Shown: positions 18,794-27,195, counted from the first letter of the stretch. The stretch: DNA of 29,095 nucleotides from Flavobacterium psychrophilum (GCA_945872245.1 CAMBZB010000028.1:1-29095), one strand, 5' to 3'. Numbers and translations: made by a program. Notes: a model not told the origin generated them from the letters alone.

Positions 18794-19480
18794 TCATTTA
18801 TTGGTTGTGAATTTTCGAATCATCATACTCATAATTATTACCATATAAAACTGACCTGCTAAGCTTAATATTGAAGTAACCATTTTTGCATTTTGACTAA
18901 TAGGTAGCATATTACTAAAACCAATACTCGTAGCGGTATTGGTACAGTAATATACTATATCAACATAAAAACTGGTATCCAGTTTAATATCAATATTAGT
19001 CAAAACATTTTTATCATCAATAAGAAAGAGAATCATAAAAATTCGAACTGTAATTTCTAACAATAATAAATACCCAGCAATTGTTCCCGAAATTAATGCC
19101 TTGTCGATTCGATGTGGGGAGAATAGAAAGGAGAAAGTATAAAATATAGTAATTATTAAAAAAATCAAAAAAGATACTTCCCTCAAATACTTCAATGAAA
19201 TATAATTGTTCAAATAAAATAAGCCAGTACTACAACAAAACGAAAAAATTAATATAAATCCAAACCATAAAGAGAGTTTATTTTTTCGATGAAAAAAACT
19301 GTTTGTAGCTGCTAAATATAAAACAACAACATTGGCTATTCTAAAATACTTTTCATAAAAGTTTAAATCATAAAAAAGGACGCTACCATAGAGATGAAAG
19401 AGTAGAGCAACTAATAAAATTTCGTAACAATATTTGTAGATAAATACTGAAAACAGTCTTTTTTGCTTTTTTAATTCCAT
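18794..19480 (-). CDS. Ion-channel family membrane protein with non-canonical selectivity filter
   Basis: I place the start at the internal ATG (19480, MELKKQKRLF), giving 228 residues. The longer reading from 19543 would begin inside a likely promoter and adds no recognisable signal. Four to five hydrophobic segments precede a pore module: VDIVYYCTNTATSIGFSNML, then a final TM (AKMVTSILSLAGQFYMVIIM) and a short basic tail. The overall pattern matches bacterial two-TM-pore potassium channel domains (Ion_trans_2), where the loop normally reads TTVGYGDITP. Here it reads TSIGFSNMLP, so the last filter glycine is Ser and the following Asp is Asn. The channel may therefore be non-selective, altered or inactive. 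There is no RCK/TrkA-N domain. It lies between truB and pyrH, an unusual companion for these genes. Confidence 0.7.
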   Translation of the reverse strand: MELKKQKRLFSVFIYKYCYEILLVALLFHLYGSVLFYDLNFYEKYFRIANVVVLYLAATNSFFHRKNKLSLWFGFILIFSFCCSTGLFYLNNYISLKYLREVSFLIFLIITIFYTFSFLFSPHRIDKALISGTIAGYLLLLEITVRIFMILFLIDDKNVLTNIDIKLDTSFYVDIVYYCTNTATSIGFSNMLPISQNAKMVTSILSLAGQFYMVIIMSMMIRKFTTNK

Positions 19481-19544
19481 GTGAGTTGTTATTGTTTCGT
19501 GTAAATATATACAATTTGTGGATTTTAAAATCGCCAAAATCAAT

Positions 19545-19552
19545 CAAAATTA
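19545..19552 (-). promoter_or_regulatory. Possible -7 promoter element of the channel gene
   Basis: The minus strand reads TAATTTTG, a full TAnnTTTG match, 64 bases upstream of the preferred start at 19480. It sits immediately before the alternative start at 19543, which argues for the downstream ATG. Confidence 0.38.
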
Positions 19553-19594
19553 GTTGCAAAACTTTGATTGATTTAATTTGTATTTAAAGTTTAT

Positions 19595-20284
19595 TTATTG
19601 AAAACTAGCTACAAAATCATTAACATCTACAGCATTCAAAACATCATATTCCCCAATTTTTGTTCTGCGTAACACCGTTAAATGCGCACCAGAATCCATG
19701 GCTTTGCCAAAATCATAAGCCAAGGAACGAATATAAGTCCCTTTACTGCAAACAACTCTAAAATCAACTTCAGGAAGTGCAATTCGGGTAATTTCGAACT
19801 CATGGATTGTTGTTTTTCGGCTGGCTATTTCTATGGTTTCTCCTGCACGAGCGTGTTCATACAAGCGAACGCCGTCTTTTTTTATGGCCGAAAAAATCGG
19901 GGGTTTTTGATCAATTTCTCCCAAAAATTGCTTCACGGATTCGTGAATCACAGTTTCGTCAATATGTGAAGTTTTGAAAGTTTCGTCTATTTCGGTTTCT
20001 AAATCGTAGGAAGGTGTGGTCGCTCCAATATAAAAAGTACCATTATATTCTTTGGATTGTCCTTGCAATTCGGTAATTCTTTTGGTAAATTTTCCGGTGC
20101 AAACTAGCAATAATCCAGAGGCTAATGGATCTAAAGTTCCTGCATGCCCAATCTTGAATTTTTTGGGAAGCCCCACTTTATTGATCAACACATACTTCAA
20201 TTTATTGACTGCCTGAAAGGAAGTCCAATGCAACGGTTTGTCGATGAGTAAAATTTGTCCGTTTAGAAAATCTTCGGGAGCCAT
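19595..20284 (-). CDS. truB: tRNA pseudouridine-55 synthase
   Basis: TruB converts U55 in the T-loop of tRNAs to pseudouridine. The 229-residue protein opens with LLIDKPLHWTSFQAVNKLK, typical of the family. It carries the catalytic Asp52 in GHAGTLDPLASGLLL and ends with the RSLAYDFGKAMDSGAHLTVL and RTKIGEYDV segments. It lacks the long C-terminal PUA extension of the E. coli form, as many Bacteroidota copies do. Its ATG overlaps the uppP TAA by one base, so translation is likely coupled. Confidence 0.97.
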   Translation of the reverse strand: MAPEDFLNGQILLIDKPLHWTSFQAVNKLKYVLINKVGLPKKFKIGHAGTLDPLASGLLLVCTGKFTKRITELQGQSKEYNGTFYIGATTPSYDLETEIDETFKTSHIDETVIHESVKQFLGEIDQKPPIFSAIKKDGVRLYEHARAGETIEIASRKTTIHEFEITRIALPEVDFRVVCSKGTYIRSLAYDFGKAMDSGAHLTVLRRTKIGEYDVLNAVDVNDFVASFQ

Positions 20285-21081
20285 TAAATAACGGTCAATG
20301 GATGAATGAAAAAGTGGATTATCAATAACGCGACTCCCACAATAATTCTATAAAATCCAAATACTTTGAATCCGTGCTTACTCAAAAATCCTATAAATGA
20401 TTTGATAGCTATAAGCGCCACTATAAATGCTACAACATTTCCAATAATTAAAAAGTTGATTTGGTCGTGAGATAAAACAAGACCATCTTTATAGTAATCG
20501 TAACATTTTTTTGCCGTTGCCCCAAGCATTGTTGGCACTGCCAAAAAGAAGGAGAATTCAGCCGCTGTTGTTCGAGATAATTTTTGTGACATACCACCCA
20601 CAATGCTTGCACCACTTCTTGAAACTCCTGGCACCATGGCTAAGCATTGAAATAATCCAATTTTAAAAGCTTGTAAATAACTAATTTCGTTTGACGTTTG
20701 GACTGCTTCAGAATCGGCGAACCAATTGTCAACTTTTAACAAAACAATTCCACCAATCAAAAGTGAAACAGCAACGGTTAATGGACTTTCCAGTAAGGTA
20801 TCAATTTTTTTACTGAACAACAGTCCAAAAACGACAGCAGGAATAAACGCTACCAATAATTTAAAATAGAAATCAAAATTTTGAAAAAATCGTTTAAAAT
20901 ACAATACTACAACCGAAAGTATGGCCCCCAACTGAATAAATACTGTGAAAAGTTTCGTAAACTCATCGTGTTCAATCCCAAAATAAGTGCTTCCGAGAAT
21001 TAGGTGACCTGTAGAAGAAATAGGGAGAAATTCGGTTATTCCTTCAATGACAGCAAGAATAATGGCTTGTATAGTGTTCAT
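20284..21081 (-). CDS. uppP: Undecaprenyl-diphosphatase
   Basis: This 265-residue polytopic membrane enzyme dephosphorylates undecaprenyl pyrophosphate, recycling the lipid carrier for peptidoglycan and other envelope polymers; excess gives bacitracin resistance in known members. The two family signatures are intact: [15 protein letters not shown] with Glu13 and Glu17, and [12 protein letters not shown] with Arg155. About eight TMs are visible. It sits in the order ftsX-DUF3098-uppP-truB, with truB starting on its last base. Confidence 0.98.
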   Translation of the reverse strand: MNTIQAIILAVIEGITEFLPISSTGHLILGSTYFGIEHDEFTKLFTVFIQLGAILSVVVLYFKRFFQNFDFYFKLLVAFIPAVVFGLLFSKKIDTLLESPLTVAVSLLIGGIVLLKVDNWFADSEAVQTSNEISYLQAFKIGLFQCLAMVPGVSRSGASIVGGMSQKLSRTTAAEFSFFLAVPTMLGATAKKCYDYYKDGLVLSHDQINFLIIGNVVAFIVALIAIKSFIGFLSKHGFKVFGFYRIIVGVALLIIHFFIHPLTVI

Positions 21082-21084
21082 TTA

Positions 21085-21107
21085 GATTGTTGAATTTTAG
21101 ATTATAA
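21085..21107 (+). repeat. Short dispersed repeat copy 1, uppP-DUF3098 gap
   Basis: This 23-base stretch matches, at 17 positions and in inverse orientation, 21436-21458 on the other side of the DUF3098 gene. It also lies in a local inverted repeat: TTAGATTGTTG (21082-21092) pairs with CAATAATCTAA (21120-21130) with one G-T pair. That arm overlaps the DUF3098 stop codon. Confidence 0.5.
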
Positions 21108-21126
21108 TAATAGTTAGTCCAATAAT

Positions 21127-21384
21127 CTAACGATCTTTTTTAGGGTTTTTAATTATGGCGTAAATAGTGATTCCAAAACCAATTAAAACCGTTGTTGGAG
21201 CCAGTCGGATTCTTCTAAAATTGAAAATGGCTTCATTAAACACATTTGGATTATCACTTCCTCCACCCGACATCAATATAAATCCAAGTGCTATTACCGC
21301 AATTCCAACCAAGAGAATTTTATAATTTACTTTCTCAAAAAGGAATTCCTGTTTTTGCTCTTGATTTTGCTCTTGTTTTTTCAT
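21127..21384 (-). CDS. DUF3098 small membrane protein
   Basis: This 85-residue protein has a polar Gln/Glu/Lys-rich head (MKKQEQNQEQKQEFLFEK) and two transmembrane helices (~24-40 and ~64-79). Between them is a loop containing GGGSDNPNVFNEAIFNFRRI, with RLAPTTVLIGFGITIYAI following. The pattern matches the Bacteroidota DUF3098 family, which has no assigned function. It lies between ftsX and uppP on the same strand, suggesting an envelope or division-linked role (inference from position only). Confidence 0.85.
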   Translation of the reverse strand: MKKQEQNQEQKQEFLFEKVNYKILLVGIAVIALGFILMSGGGSDNPNVFNEAIFNFRRIRLAPTTVLIGFGITIYAIIKNPKKDR

Positions 21385-21435
21385 TTTTTTATTGCGAGGA
21401 ACAAAGCAATTTTATCCTCTGTTTTAAGTTTATAG

Positions 21436-21458
21436 TTTAAATCTAAAATCGGGCAATC
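21436..21458 (-). repeat. Short dispersed repeat copy 2, ftsX-DUF3098 gap
   Basis: Read on the minus strand this is GATTGCCCGATTTTAGATTT plus three A, matching 17 of 23 bases of the copy at 21085-21107. The AT-rich core ATTTTAGATT is identical in both. Confidence 0.5.
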
Positions 21459-21477
21459 GTTAATCTACAATCCAATA

Positions 21478-22353
21478 TCAATAAAGATCGTCTGTTCTTA
21501 AATTCAAAAATCGTTGCGTTGCAAAATAGGTGCTCAACCAAGTAATCAAAATACCAATGCCAAAAACCACCAACAAAACTAACCCTACGAGTAATTTGTC
21601 GTCAAGAATTCCCAAATCGGGGAAATTCGTTTCAAGATAAACCAAAACCCCAATCAATGCGATAATGGCCAAACCTGCGCCAATGATACCTAGTTTTATG
21701 CTTTTTGCCACAAATGGTTTTCTGATAAATGCTTTTGTGGCACCCACCATTTGCATTGTTTTAATGATAAATCGATTCGAATGAATGGATAAGCGCAAGG
21801 AACTGTTAATCAATAAGACAGCGATAACGGTCAAGAAACCACTAATTATTAATATCCACATGCTTACTTTTTTGATGTTGTCGTTGACTAAATTAACCAA
21901 TTGTTTGTCATAAACAATATCCGAAATCATGGTATTTTTTCGCAAACGACTCTCAATTTTTTCGATACTATCTTTAACTACGAAATCGGCTTTTAGGTGG
22001 ATGTCATAGGAATTTTGAAGTGGGTTTGTGCCTAAAAAGGTCATGAAATCTTCCCCAATAATGTCCTTGTGTAGTTTTGCGGCAGCTTCTTTGGATACAT
22101 ATTCGTATGATTTTGCAAAGGACGCCTTTTTTAATTCGGCGCCAAAAGATTTCACGATACTGTCATTCGCTTCATTCTTAAAAAATACTGTCATAGCGAT
22201 TTCCTCTTTGAAATCGTCAGCCAGTCTTTTGGAATTTATAATAAAAAAACCTAAAATACCCAATAGAAACAATACTAAGAATACGCTTAGCACTACCGAG
22301 AAATAAGAGGAAATTAACCTGCGTTTTTGAAATTTATCAAAGGAAGAACTCAT
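21478..22353 (-). CDS. ftsX: Cell division ABC-type permease FtsX
   Basis: This 291-residue protein has the FtsX layout: a short cytoplasmic head (SFDKFQKRRLISSYFSVVLS), TM1 (~17-38), a periplasmic domain (~39-160), and three further TMs (~167-190, ~215-240, ~257-280). VGATKAFIRKPFVAKSIKLG is the conserved coupling region before TM3. With the ATPase FtsE, FtsX links division to activation of periplasmic cell-wall hydrolases. No ftsE is present in the window; in Bacteroidota it is often encoded elsewhere. It is the first gene of the minus-strand cluster and diverges from leuS. Confidence 0.95.
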   Translation of the reverse strand: MSSSFDKFQKRRLISSYFSVVLSVFLVLFLLGILGFFIINSKRLADDFKEEIAMTVFFKNEANDSIVKSFGAELKKASFAKSYEYVSKEAAAKLHKDIIGEDFMTFLGTNPLQNSYDIHLKADFVVKDSIEKIESRLRKNTMISDIVYDKQLVNLVNDNIKKVSMWILIISGFLTVIAVLLINSSLRLSIHSNRFIIKTMQMVGATKAFIRKPFVAKSIKLGIIGAGLAIIALIGVLVYLETNFPDLGILDDKLLVGLVLLVVFGIGILITWLSTYFATQRFLNLRTDDLY

Positions 22354-22422
22354 AGTTTGTAGAAATTATGGGGTAAAAATAATAAAGAATTTCTTTATTT
22401 AAAGTTAATAACGCCCAAAGTT

Positions 22423-22451
22423 TTGACTTTCGTACAATAAACGTAAATTTG
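22423..22451 (+). promoter_or_regulatory. Promoter of leuS
   Basis: TTG (22423-22425), an 18-base spacer and TAAATTTG (22444-22451) match the full Bacteroidetes consensus TTG-N17-23-TAnnTTTG. Transcription should start near 22457, giving a leader of ~115 bases that contains the hairpin at 22469-22500. It is the best promoter in the window. Confidence 0.7.
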
Positions 22452-22468
22452 TCGCTCAATTTTTTTTC

Positions 22469-22500
22469 AACCCTTTCCGGGTTCAAACCCTCAAAGGGTT
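22469..22500 (+). repeat. 13-bp imperfect hairpin in the leuS leader
   Basis: AACCCTTT (22469-22476) pairs with AAAGGGTT (22493-22500). Nested inside, GGGTT (22479-22483) pairs with AACCC (22486-22490). The two stems are separated by a 2x2 internal loop. No T run follows, so it is not a simple terminator. Confidence 0.75.
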
Positions 22501-22572
22501 AATGATAAATACCAAAATGACTTGAGTAGCGAAAGCATGACTCCATTAAAAAAAAACAATAGAAAACAAGGA

Positions 22573-25491
22573 ATGAAATACAATCCGAATGAAATAGAGG
22601 CCAAGTGGCAAAAACACTGGGCCGAAAATCAAACTTTTGCAGCGCAGAATAATTCTGAAACCCGAGGCGAAGCTGAACTGAGCGTAGCTAAACCAAAATA
22701 TTATGTTTTGGATATGTTTCCTTATCCTTCAGGAGCGGGATTGCACGTTGGACATCCACTAGGTTACATCGCTTCGGATGTGTATTCTCGATATAAAAGA
22801 CATCGCGGGTTCAATGTTCTGCACCCCATGGGTTACGACAGTTTTGGATTGCCAGCCGAACAATATGCCATACAAACCGGACAACGTCCGGAAGACACAA
22901 CTTCGGTAAATATTGACGGTGGTGTTGACAAGGAAGGAAACAAAATTGCGGGTTATAGAAAACAATTGGACAAAATTGGATTTTCGTTCGATTGGAGTCG
23001 CGAAGTACGTACTTCGAATCCAGATTATTACAAACATACGCAGTGGATTTTCATCCAATTATTCAATTCTTGGTACAATAAAAACACGGATAAAGCCGAA
23101 GATATCTCGACCTTGATTTCCATTTTTTCAACAGAAGGAAATGCTAACGTGAATGCAGTTTGCGATGATACTATTTCCAATTTTTCGTCCAGTGAATGGA
23201 ATGCATTTTCGTCAGAAGATCAACAAATAATATTATTACAATACAGATTAACCTATTTAGCCGAAACCGAAGTCAACTGGTGTCCAGGATTGGGAACCGT
23301 TTTAGCCAATGATGAAATCGTAAACGGCGTCTCTGAACGTGGGGGTTTTCCAGTTATTCGCAAGAAAATGACCCAATGGAGTATGCGAATTTCGGCTTAT
23401 GCAGAACGCTTATTGCAAGGTTTGGACACGATTGATTGGAGCGAAAGCATTAAGGAAAGTCAAAGAAACTGGATTGGAAAATCAGTGGGAGCGTCAGTAG
23501 ATTTCAGATTGCAGAATTCAGATTTTAGAATTTCAGTTTTCACTACCCGTCCCGACACTATCTTCGGAGTTACGTTTATGACTTTGGCACCAGAACACGA
23601 ACTAGTAGCACAAATCACTACTCAAGAACAAAAAGCAGAAGTGGAGGCCTACATCGAAAAAACAGCAAAACGTTCCGAAAGAGAGCGCATGGCGGATGTA
23701 AAAACCATTTCGGGCGTTTTCACGGGAGCGTATGCTGAGCATCCATTTACCAATGAACCTATTCCGGTTTGGATTGGCGATTATGTTCTCGCAGGTTATG
23801 GAACTGGTGCTGTTATGGCGGTTCCTTGCGGTGATGAAAGAGATTATGCTTTCGCCAATTTCTTCAAAGGACAAAATGGAATGCAGGATATCAAGAACAT
23901 TTTTGCCAATGTCGATATTTCCAAGGAGGCCTGTGGCTCAAAAGACAATGTCGTTATTGCCAATTCTGATTTCTTAAATGGATTGAATTATAAAGAAGCG
24001 ACCAAGAAAGTCATCGCTGAACTCGAAAAAATAAATCAAGGAAAGGGAAAAATCAATTACCGTTTGCGTGATGCGGTTTTCTCTCGCCAAAGATATTGGG
24101 GTGAACCTTTTCCGGTATATTACGTGAATGGTTTGCCGCAAATGATTGATGCAAAACATTTGCCAATAGTCTTGCCGGAAGTGGAGAAATACTTGCCAAC
24201 CGAAGACGGACAACCGCCTTTAGGAAACGCTATGGTTTGGGCTTGGGACATTATAAATAATAAGGTGGTTGAAACGAATTTAGTTAATAATAAAACAATT
24301 CATCCTTTAGAATTAAACACGATGCCGGGTTGGGCGGGAAGTTCTTGGTATTGGATGCGTTATATGGATGCGCACAACGAAAACGAATTTGCCAGCCAGG
24401 AAGCGTTGAAATATTGGGAAAACGTAGATTTATATATTGGCGGAAGCGAACACGCCACTGGGCATTTATTGTATTCCCGTTTTTGGAACAAATTCCTTAA
24501 AGACAAAGGTTTTGCACCAACAGAGGAACCCTTCAAAAAACTGATCAATCAGGGAATGATTTTGGGAATGAGTGCTTTTGTGTATCGATTAGAAGGGTCA
24601 AACATATATATTTCAAAAAATAAAATAGAAGGTCAAAAAGTGCAGCCAATTCACGTTGATGTTTCAATGGTAAATATTTCGGATGAATTAGATATTGAAA
24701 AATTCAAAGCTTGGAGAGAAGATTACGCTGATGCAGTTTTTACAACAGAAGAAAACGGAAAGTACATTGTAGGTCGCGAAATCGAAAAAATGTCCAAATC
24801 CAAATATAATGTGGTAACTCCGGATGACATTTGCAGCGAATACGGCGCGGATACCTTGCGTTTGTACGAAATGTTTTTAGGACCATTGGAACAAGCAAAA
24901 CCTTGGAACACAGCAGGAATTTCTGGAGTTTTTGGATTCTTAAAAAAATTATGGCGTCTCTATTTTGACGAAAATGGTCTGATTGTTACCAACAACGAAC
25001 CTTCAAAAGATAGTTTGAAATCCTTGCATAAAACCATCAAAAAAGTAGCGGAAGATATTGAAGGGTTTTCTTTCAATACATCGGTTTCACAGTTTATGAT
25101 TTGCGTCAATGAATTGTCAACCCAGAATTGCCATGAGCGTGCTATCTTGGAACCACTAACCATTTTGATTTCATCTTATGCGCCACATATTGCAGAGGAA
25201 TTATGGTTGAAATTGAAAGATTTAAAGATTGAAGAATTAAAAGATTACAAAGGAATTTCACAAGAGCTATTTCCAGTTTTCGATGAGAAACATTTAGTAG
25301 AATCTGAAAAAGAATATCCAGTTTCTTTCAACGGAAAAATGCGTTTTACCATAGAATTGTCATTGGATTTATCCAAAGAACAAATCGAGGAAATCATTAT
25401 GAAAGACGAAAGGACCTTGAGACAATTGGATGGAAAAATCCCAAATAAAATAATCATTGTTCCGGGAAAAGTAATAAATTTGGTTGGATAA
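22573..25491 (+). CDS. leuS: Leucyl-tRNA synthetase
   Basis: This class I synthetase charges tRNA-Leu. I choose the ATG at 22573 (MKYNPNEIEAKWQKHWAE), which opens exactly at the conserved LeuRS N-terminus; 17 extra in-frame codons upstream look non-coding. The protein has 972 residues, long for LeuRS. HVGH is at 58-61 and KMSKS at 739-743. The CP1 editing domain is present with TTRPDTIFGVTFM and GTGAVMAVPCGDERD, including the editing Asp. Insertions explain the length: NIDGGVDKEGNKIAGY after the Rossmann start, a segment before TYLAETEVNWCP that I recall from other flavobacteria, and an 11-residue stretch at 29-39 (ETRGEAELSVA, bases 22657-22689) that I do not expect. All catalytic motifs are intact. 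Confidence 0.97.
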   Translation: MKYNPNEIEAKWQKHWAENQTFAAQNNSETRGEAELSVAKPKYYVLDMFPYPSGAGLHVGHPLGYIASDVYSRYKRHRGFNVLHPMGYDSFGLPAEQYAIQTGQRPEDTTSVNIDGGVDKEGNKIAGYRKQLDKIGFSFDWSREVRTSNPDYYKHTQWIFIQLFNSWYNKNTDKAEDISTLISIFSTEGNANVNAVCDDTISNFSSSEWNAFSSEDQQIILLQYRLTYLAETEVNWCPGLGTVLANDEIVNGVSERGGFPVIRKKMTQWSMRISAYAERLLQGLDTIDWSESIKESQRNWIGKSVGASVDFRLQNSDFRISVFTTRPDTIFGVTFMTLAPEHELVAQITTQEQKAEVEAYIEKTAKRSERERMADVKTISGVFTGAYAEHPFTNEPIPVWIGDYVLAGYGTGAVMAVPCGDERDYAFANFFKGQNGMQDIKNIFANVDISKEACGSKDNVVIANSDFLNGLNYKEATKKVIAELEKINQGKGKINYRLRDAVFSRQRYWGEPFPVYYVNGLPQMIDAKHLPIVLPEVEKYLPTEDGQPPLGNAMVWAWDIINNKVVETNLVNNKTIHPLELNTMPGWAGSSWYWMRYMDAHNENEFASQEALKYWENVDLYIGGSEHATGHLLYSRFWNKFLKDKGFAPTEEPFKKLINQGMILGMSAFVYRLEGSNIYISKNKIEGQKVQPIHVDVSMVNISDELDIEKFKAWREDYADAVFTTEENGKYIVGREIEKMSKSKYNVVTPDDICSEYGADTLRLYEMFLGPLEQAKPWNTAGISGVFGFLKKLWRLYFDENGLIVTNNEPSKDSLKSLHKTIKKVAEDIEGFSFNTSVSQFMICVNELSTQNCHERAILEPLTILISSYAPHIAEELWLKLKDLKIEELKDYKGISQELFPVFDEKHLVESEKEYPVSFNGKMRFTIELSLDLSKEQIEEIIMKDERTLRQLDGKIPNKIIIVPGKVINLVG

Positions 25492-25568
25492 AACCGCCAA
25501 ATTGTCATTCAAAAAAATGGCTTAAAATTTGATAAGAGTTTGATGTAAAAAATTAATTAAATAAAATT

Positions 25569-26261
25569 ATGTTAGGATTTAGTTTGCCATCAATGATTTT
25601 AATGGGCGGTATCATGCTAGCAAGCTGGTTAGTAAGCTCAAGATTAAAAAACAAGTTTGAAAAATACTCTAAATTGCAATTGCAAAACGGTATGTCTGGG
25701 CAGGAAATCGCCGAGAAAATGCTGGCCGATCACGGAATTCGTGATGTAAAAGTGATTTCGGTTGCAGGACAATTAACGGATCATTACAATCCAGCTGACA
25801 AAACAGTTAATTTGAGTGAAGCGGTTTTTAATCAACGAAATGCTGCAGCAGCTGCAGTTGCCGCTCACGAATGTGGACACGCAGTACAACATGCAACGGC
25901 ATACAATTGGTTAACGATGCGTTCTCAATTGGTTCCGGTCCTAAATATTGCATCTACTTATATGCAATGGATTTTATTGGGTGGAATATTGTTGTTAGAT
26001 TCTTTCCCTCAATTGTTATTGATTGGAATTGTGATTTTTGCTGCTACTACCTTGTTTAGTATCGTGACTTTACCAGTAGAATATGACGCTAGTAATCGTG
26101 CTTTGGCTTGGTTAGAAAACAAAAGAATGTTGTCTCACGAAGAACAAGCAGGGGCAAAGGACGCTTTAAATTGGGCAGCTAGAACGTATGTTGTTGCCGC
26201 TTTGGGTTCTATTGCTACTTTGTTGTATTACATCTCTATTTATATGGGAAGAAGAGATTAA
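25569..26261 (+). CDS. Membrane zinc metallopeptidase (Zn_peptidase_2/YugP family)
   Basis: This 230-residue protein has an N-terminal TM (FSLPSMILMGGIMLASWLVS), the zinc motif HECGH at 100-104 within AAVAAHECGHAVQH, and two or three TMs after it (~120-170 and ~205-225). A likely third zinc ligand lies in LPVEYDASNRALAWL, where the Glu/Asp-rich segment is conserved in the family. YugP-type peptidases are widespread, and their substrates are mostly unknown. It follows leuS by 77 bases on the same strand and ends at a very strong terminator. Confidence 0.9.
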   Translation: MLGFSLPSMILMGGIMLASWLVSSRLKNKFEKYSKLQLQNGMSGQEIAEKMLADHGIRDVKVISVAGQLTDHYNPADKTVNLSEAVFNQRNAAAAAVAAHECGHAVQHATAYNWLTMRSQLVPVLNIASTYMQWILLGGILLLDSFPQLLLIGIVIFAATTLFSIVTLPVEYDASNRALAWLENKRMLSHEEQAGAKDALNWAARTYVVAALGSIATLLYYISIYMGRRD

Positions 26262-26280
26262 ATACTTTAATTTAAAAATT

Positions 26281-26320
26281 AAATCCGCCTCTATTAATAA
26301 AATAGAGGCGGATTTTTTTT
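26281..26320 (+). terminator. Strong Rho-independent terminator after the metallopeptidase gene
   Basis: A perfect 15-bp stem, AAATCCGCCTCTATT (26281-26295) with AATAGAGGCGGATTT (26301-26315), closes on a 5-base loop and runs into eight T. Confidence 0.93.
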
Positions 26321-26376
26321 GTTTAATTTCTAAAAATAGCCAGTCGAAAATTCCTAGATAATTTTGAATTTAACAT

Positions 26377-26405
26377 AAAAAAAGCTGCGATATTCGCAAC
26401 TTTTT
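26377..26405 (-). terminator. Rho-independent terminator after hemD
   Basis: TGCGA (26386-26390) pairs with TCGCA (26394-26398) around TAT. The stem is extended by G-C and A/T pairs after one mismatch. On the minus strand it runs into a T tract, 29 bases past the hemD stop. Confidence 0.75.
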
Positions 26406-26433
26406 AATATTGTATAATTTTTTATTCAAAAGA

Positions 26434-27192
26434 TTATTTTCCTTTATTGGCTTCTACAATATATTTTTCTAGTGCCATTGTCATTGAAGGTGTTTCTGGT
26501 GTTGGAGCAAGAATATCAATTCTCAAACCATGATCCAAAGCCTCTTTTTGGGTTGTGCTACCGAAAACCGCGATTCTGGTATTGTTTTGTTCGAAATCAG
26601 GAAAGTTCATAAATAGTGATTTTATCCCAGTTGGACTAAAAAAGGCTAATACATCGTAATATACATCTGCCAAATCAGACAAATCACTCATTACTGTTTT
26701 GTAAAAAACGGCTTGAGTCCAATCTACTTTTAAATTATTAAGAGTGATTGGCGCATCTGCATTTAATTGATCCGAAGCGGGTAACAAGAATTTTTCGTCC
26801 TTGTATTTCTTAATTAGCGGAGATAAATCGGCAAAATCTTTTGGACCAACATAAATTTTACGTTTTCTATACACTACATATTTTTGTAGGTAAAAGGCAA
26901 TTGCTTCAGATTGACAGAAATATTTCAATCCTTCAGGTACTTTATAACGCATTTCATCAGCTACTCTGAAAAAATGATCTACGGCATTTTTACTGGTTAA
27001 AATAATAGCAGTGAAATTGTGTAAATCAATTTTTTGAAGTCTAATCTCTTTAGCATTTACTCCCTCTACGTGAATAAAAGGTCTGAAATCAATTTTTACT
27101 TTAAGTTTTTGTTGAAGATCAAAGTAAGGAGAGTTCTCCACTTTGGGCTCAGGCTGTGACACCAAAATCGTTTTCACTTTCATATTTGACAT
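26434..27192 (-). CDS. hemD: Uroporphyrinogen-III synthase (HemD family)
   Basis: HemD closes hydroxymethylbilane with inversion of ring D to make uroporphyrinogen III for heme. The 252-residue protein begins VKTILVSQPEPKVENSPYFD (family pattern of a beta-strand followed by SQP). It continues with AIILTSKNAVDHFF, the segment that binds the linear tetrapyrrole, and later has YDVLAFFSPTGIKSLF and IAVFGSTTQKEALDHGLRI, both characteristic of the second domain. HemD sequences are poorly conserved, so this pattern set is good support. An alternative start three codons downstream (MKVKTIL) is equally plausible. Its start lies 3 bases after the DUF4271 stop, so the two are almost certainly co-transcribed. 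Confidence 0.88.
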   Translation of the reverse strand: MSNMKVKTILVSQPEPKVENSPYFDLQQKLKVKIDFRPFIHVEGVNAKEIRLQKIDLHNFTAIILTSKNAVDHFFRVADEMRYKVPEGLKYFCQSEAIAFYLQKYVVYRKRKIYVGPKDFADLSPLIKKYKDEKFLLPASDQLNADAPITLNNLKVDWTQAVFYKTVMSDLSDLADVYYDVLAFFSPTGIKSLFMNFPDFEQNNTRIAVFGSTTQKEALDHGLRIDILAPTPETPSMTMALEKYIVEANKGK

Positions 27193-27195
27193 TTT

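Noticed and set aside
19481..19543. 21-codon N-terminal extension of the channel gene
   Set aside because: It would start inside a likely -7 element and adds no membrane or family feature.
21728..21752. Sigma-54-like -24/-12 site (TGGCAC ... TTGC)
   Set aside because: The spacing is 7 bases between the two boxes instead of 5, and it lies inside the ftsX coding region on the opposite strand.
22522..22572. 17-codon N-terminal extension of leuS
   Set aside because: The family N-terminus begins at MKYNPNEIEAKW (22573). The extension is low-complexity and overlaps a repeat-like stretch, so I moved the start downstream.
22573..25491. LeuRS frameshift or fusion to explain its 972-residue length
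   Set aside because: HVGH, the editing domain and KMSKS are in one continuous frame in the right order; extra length comes from inserted segments.
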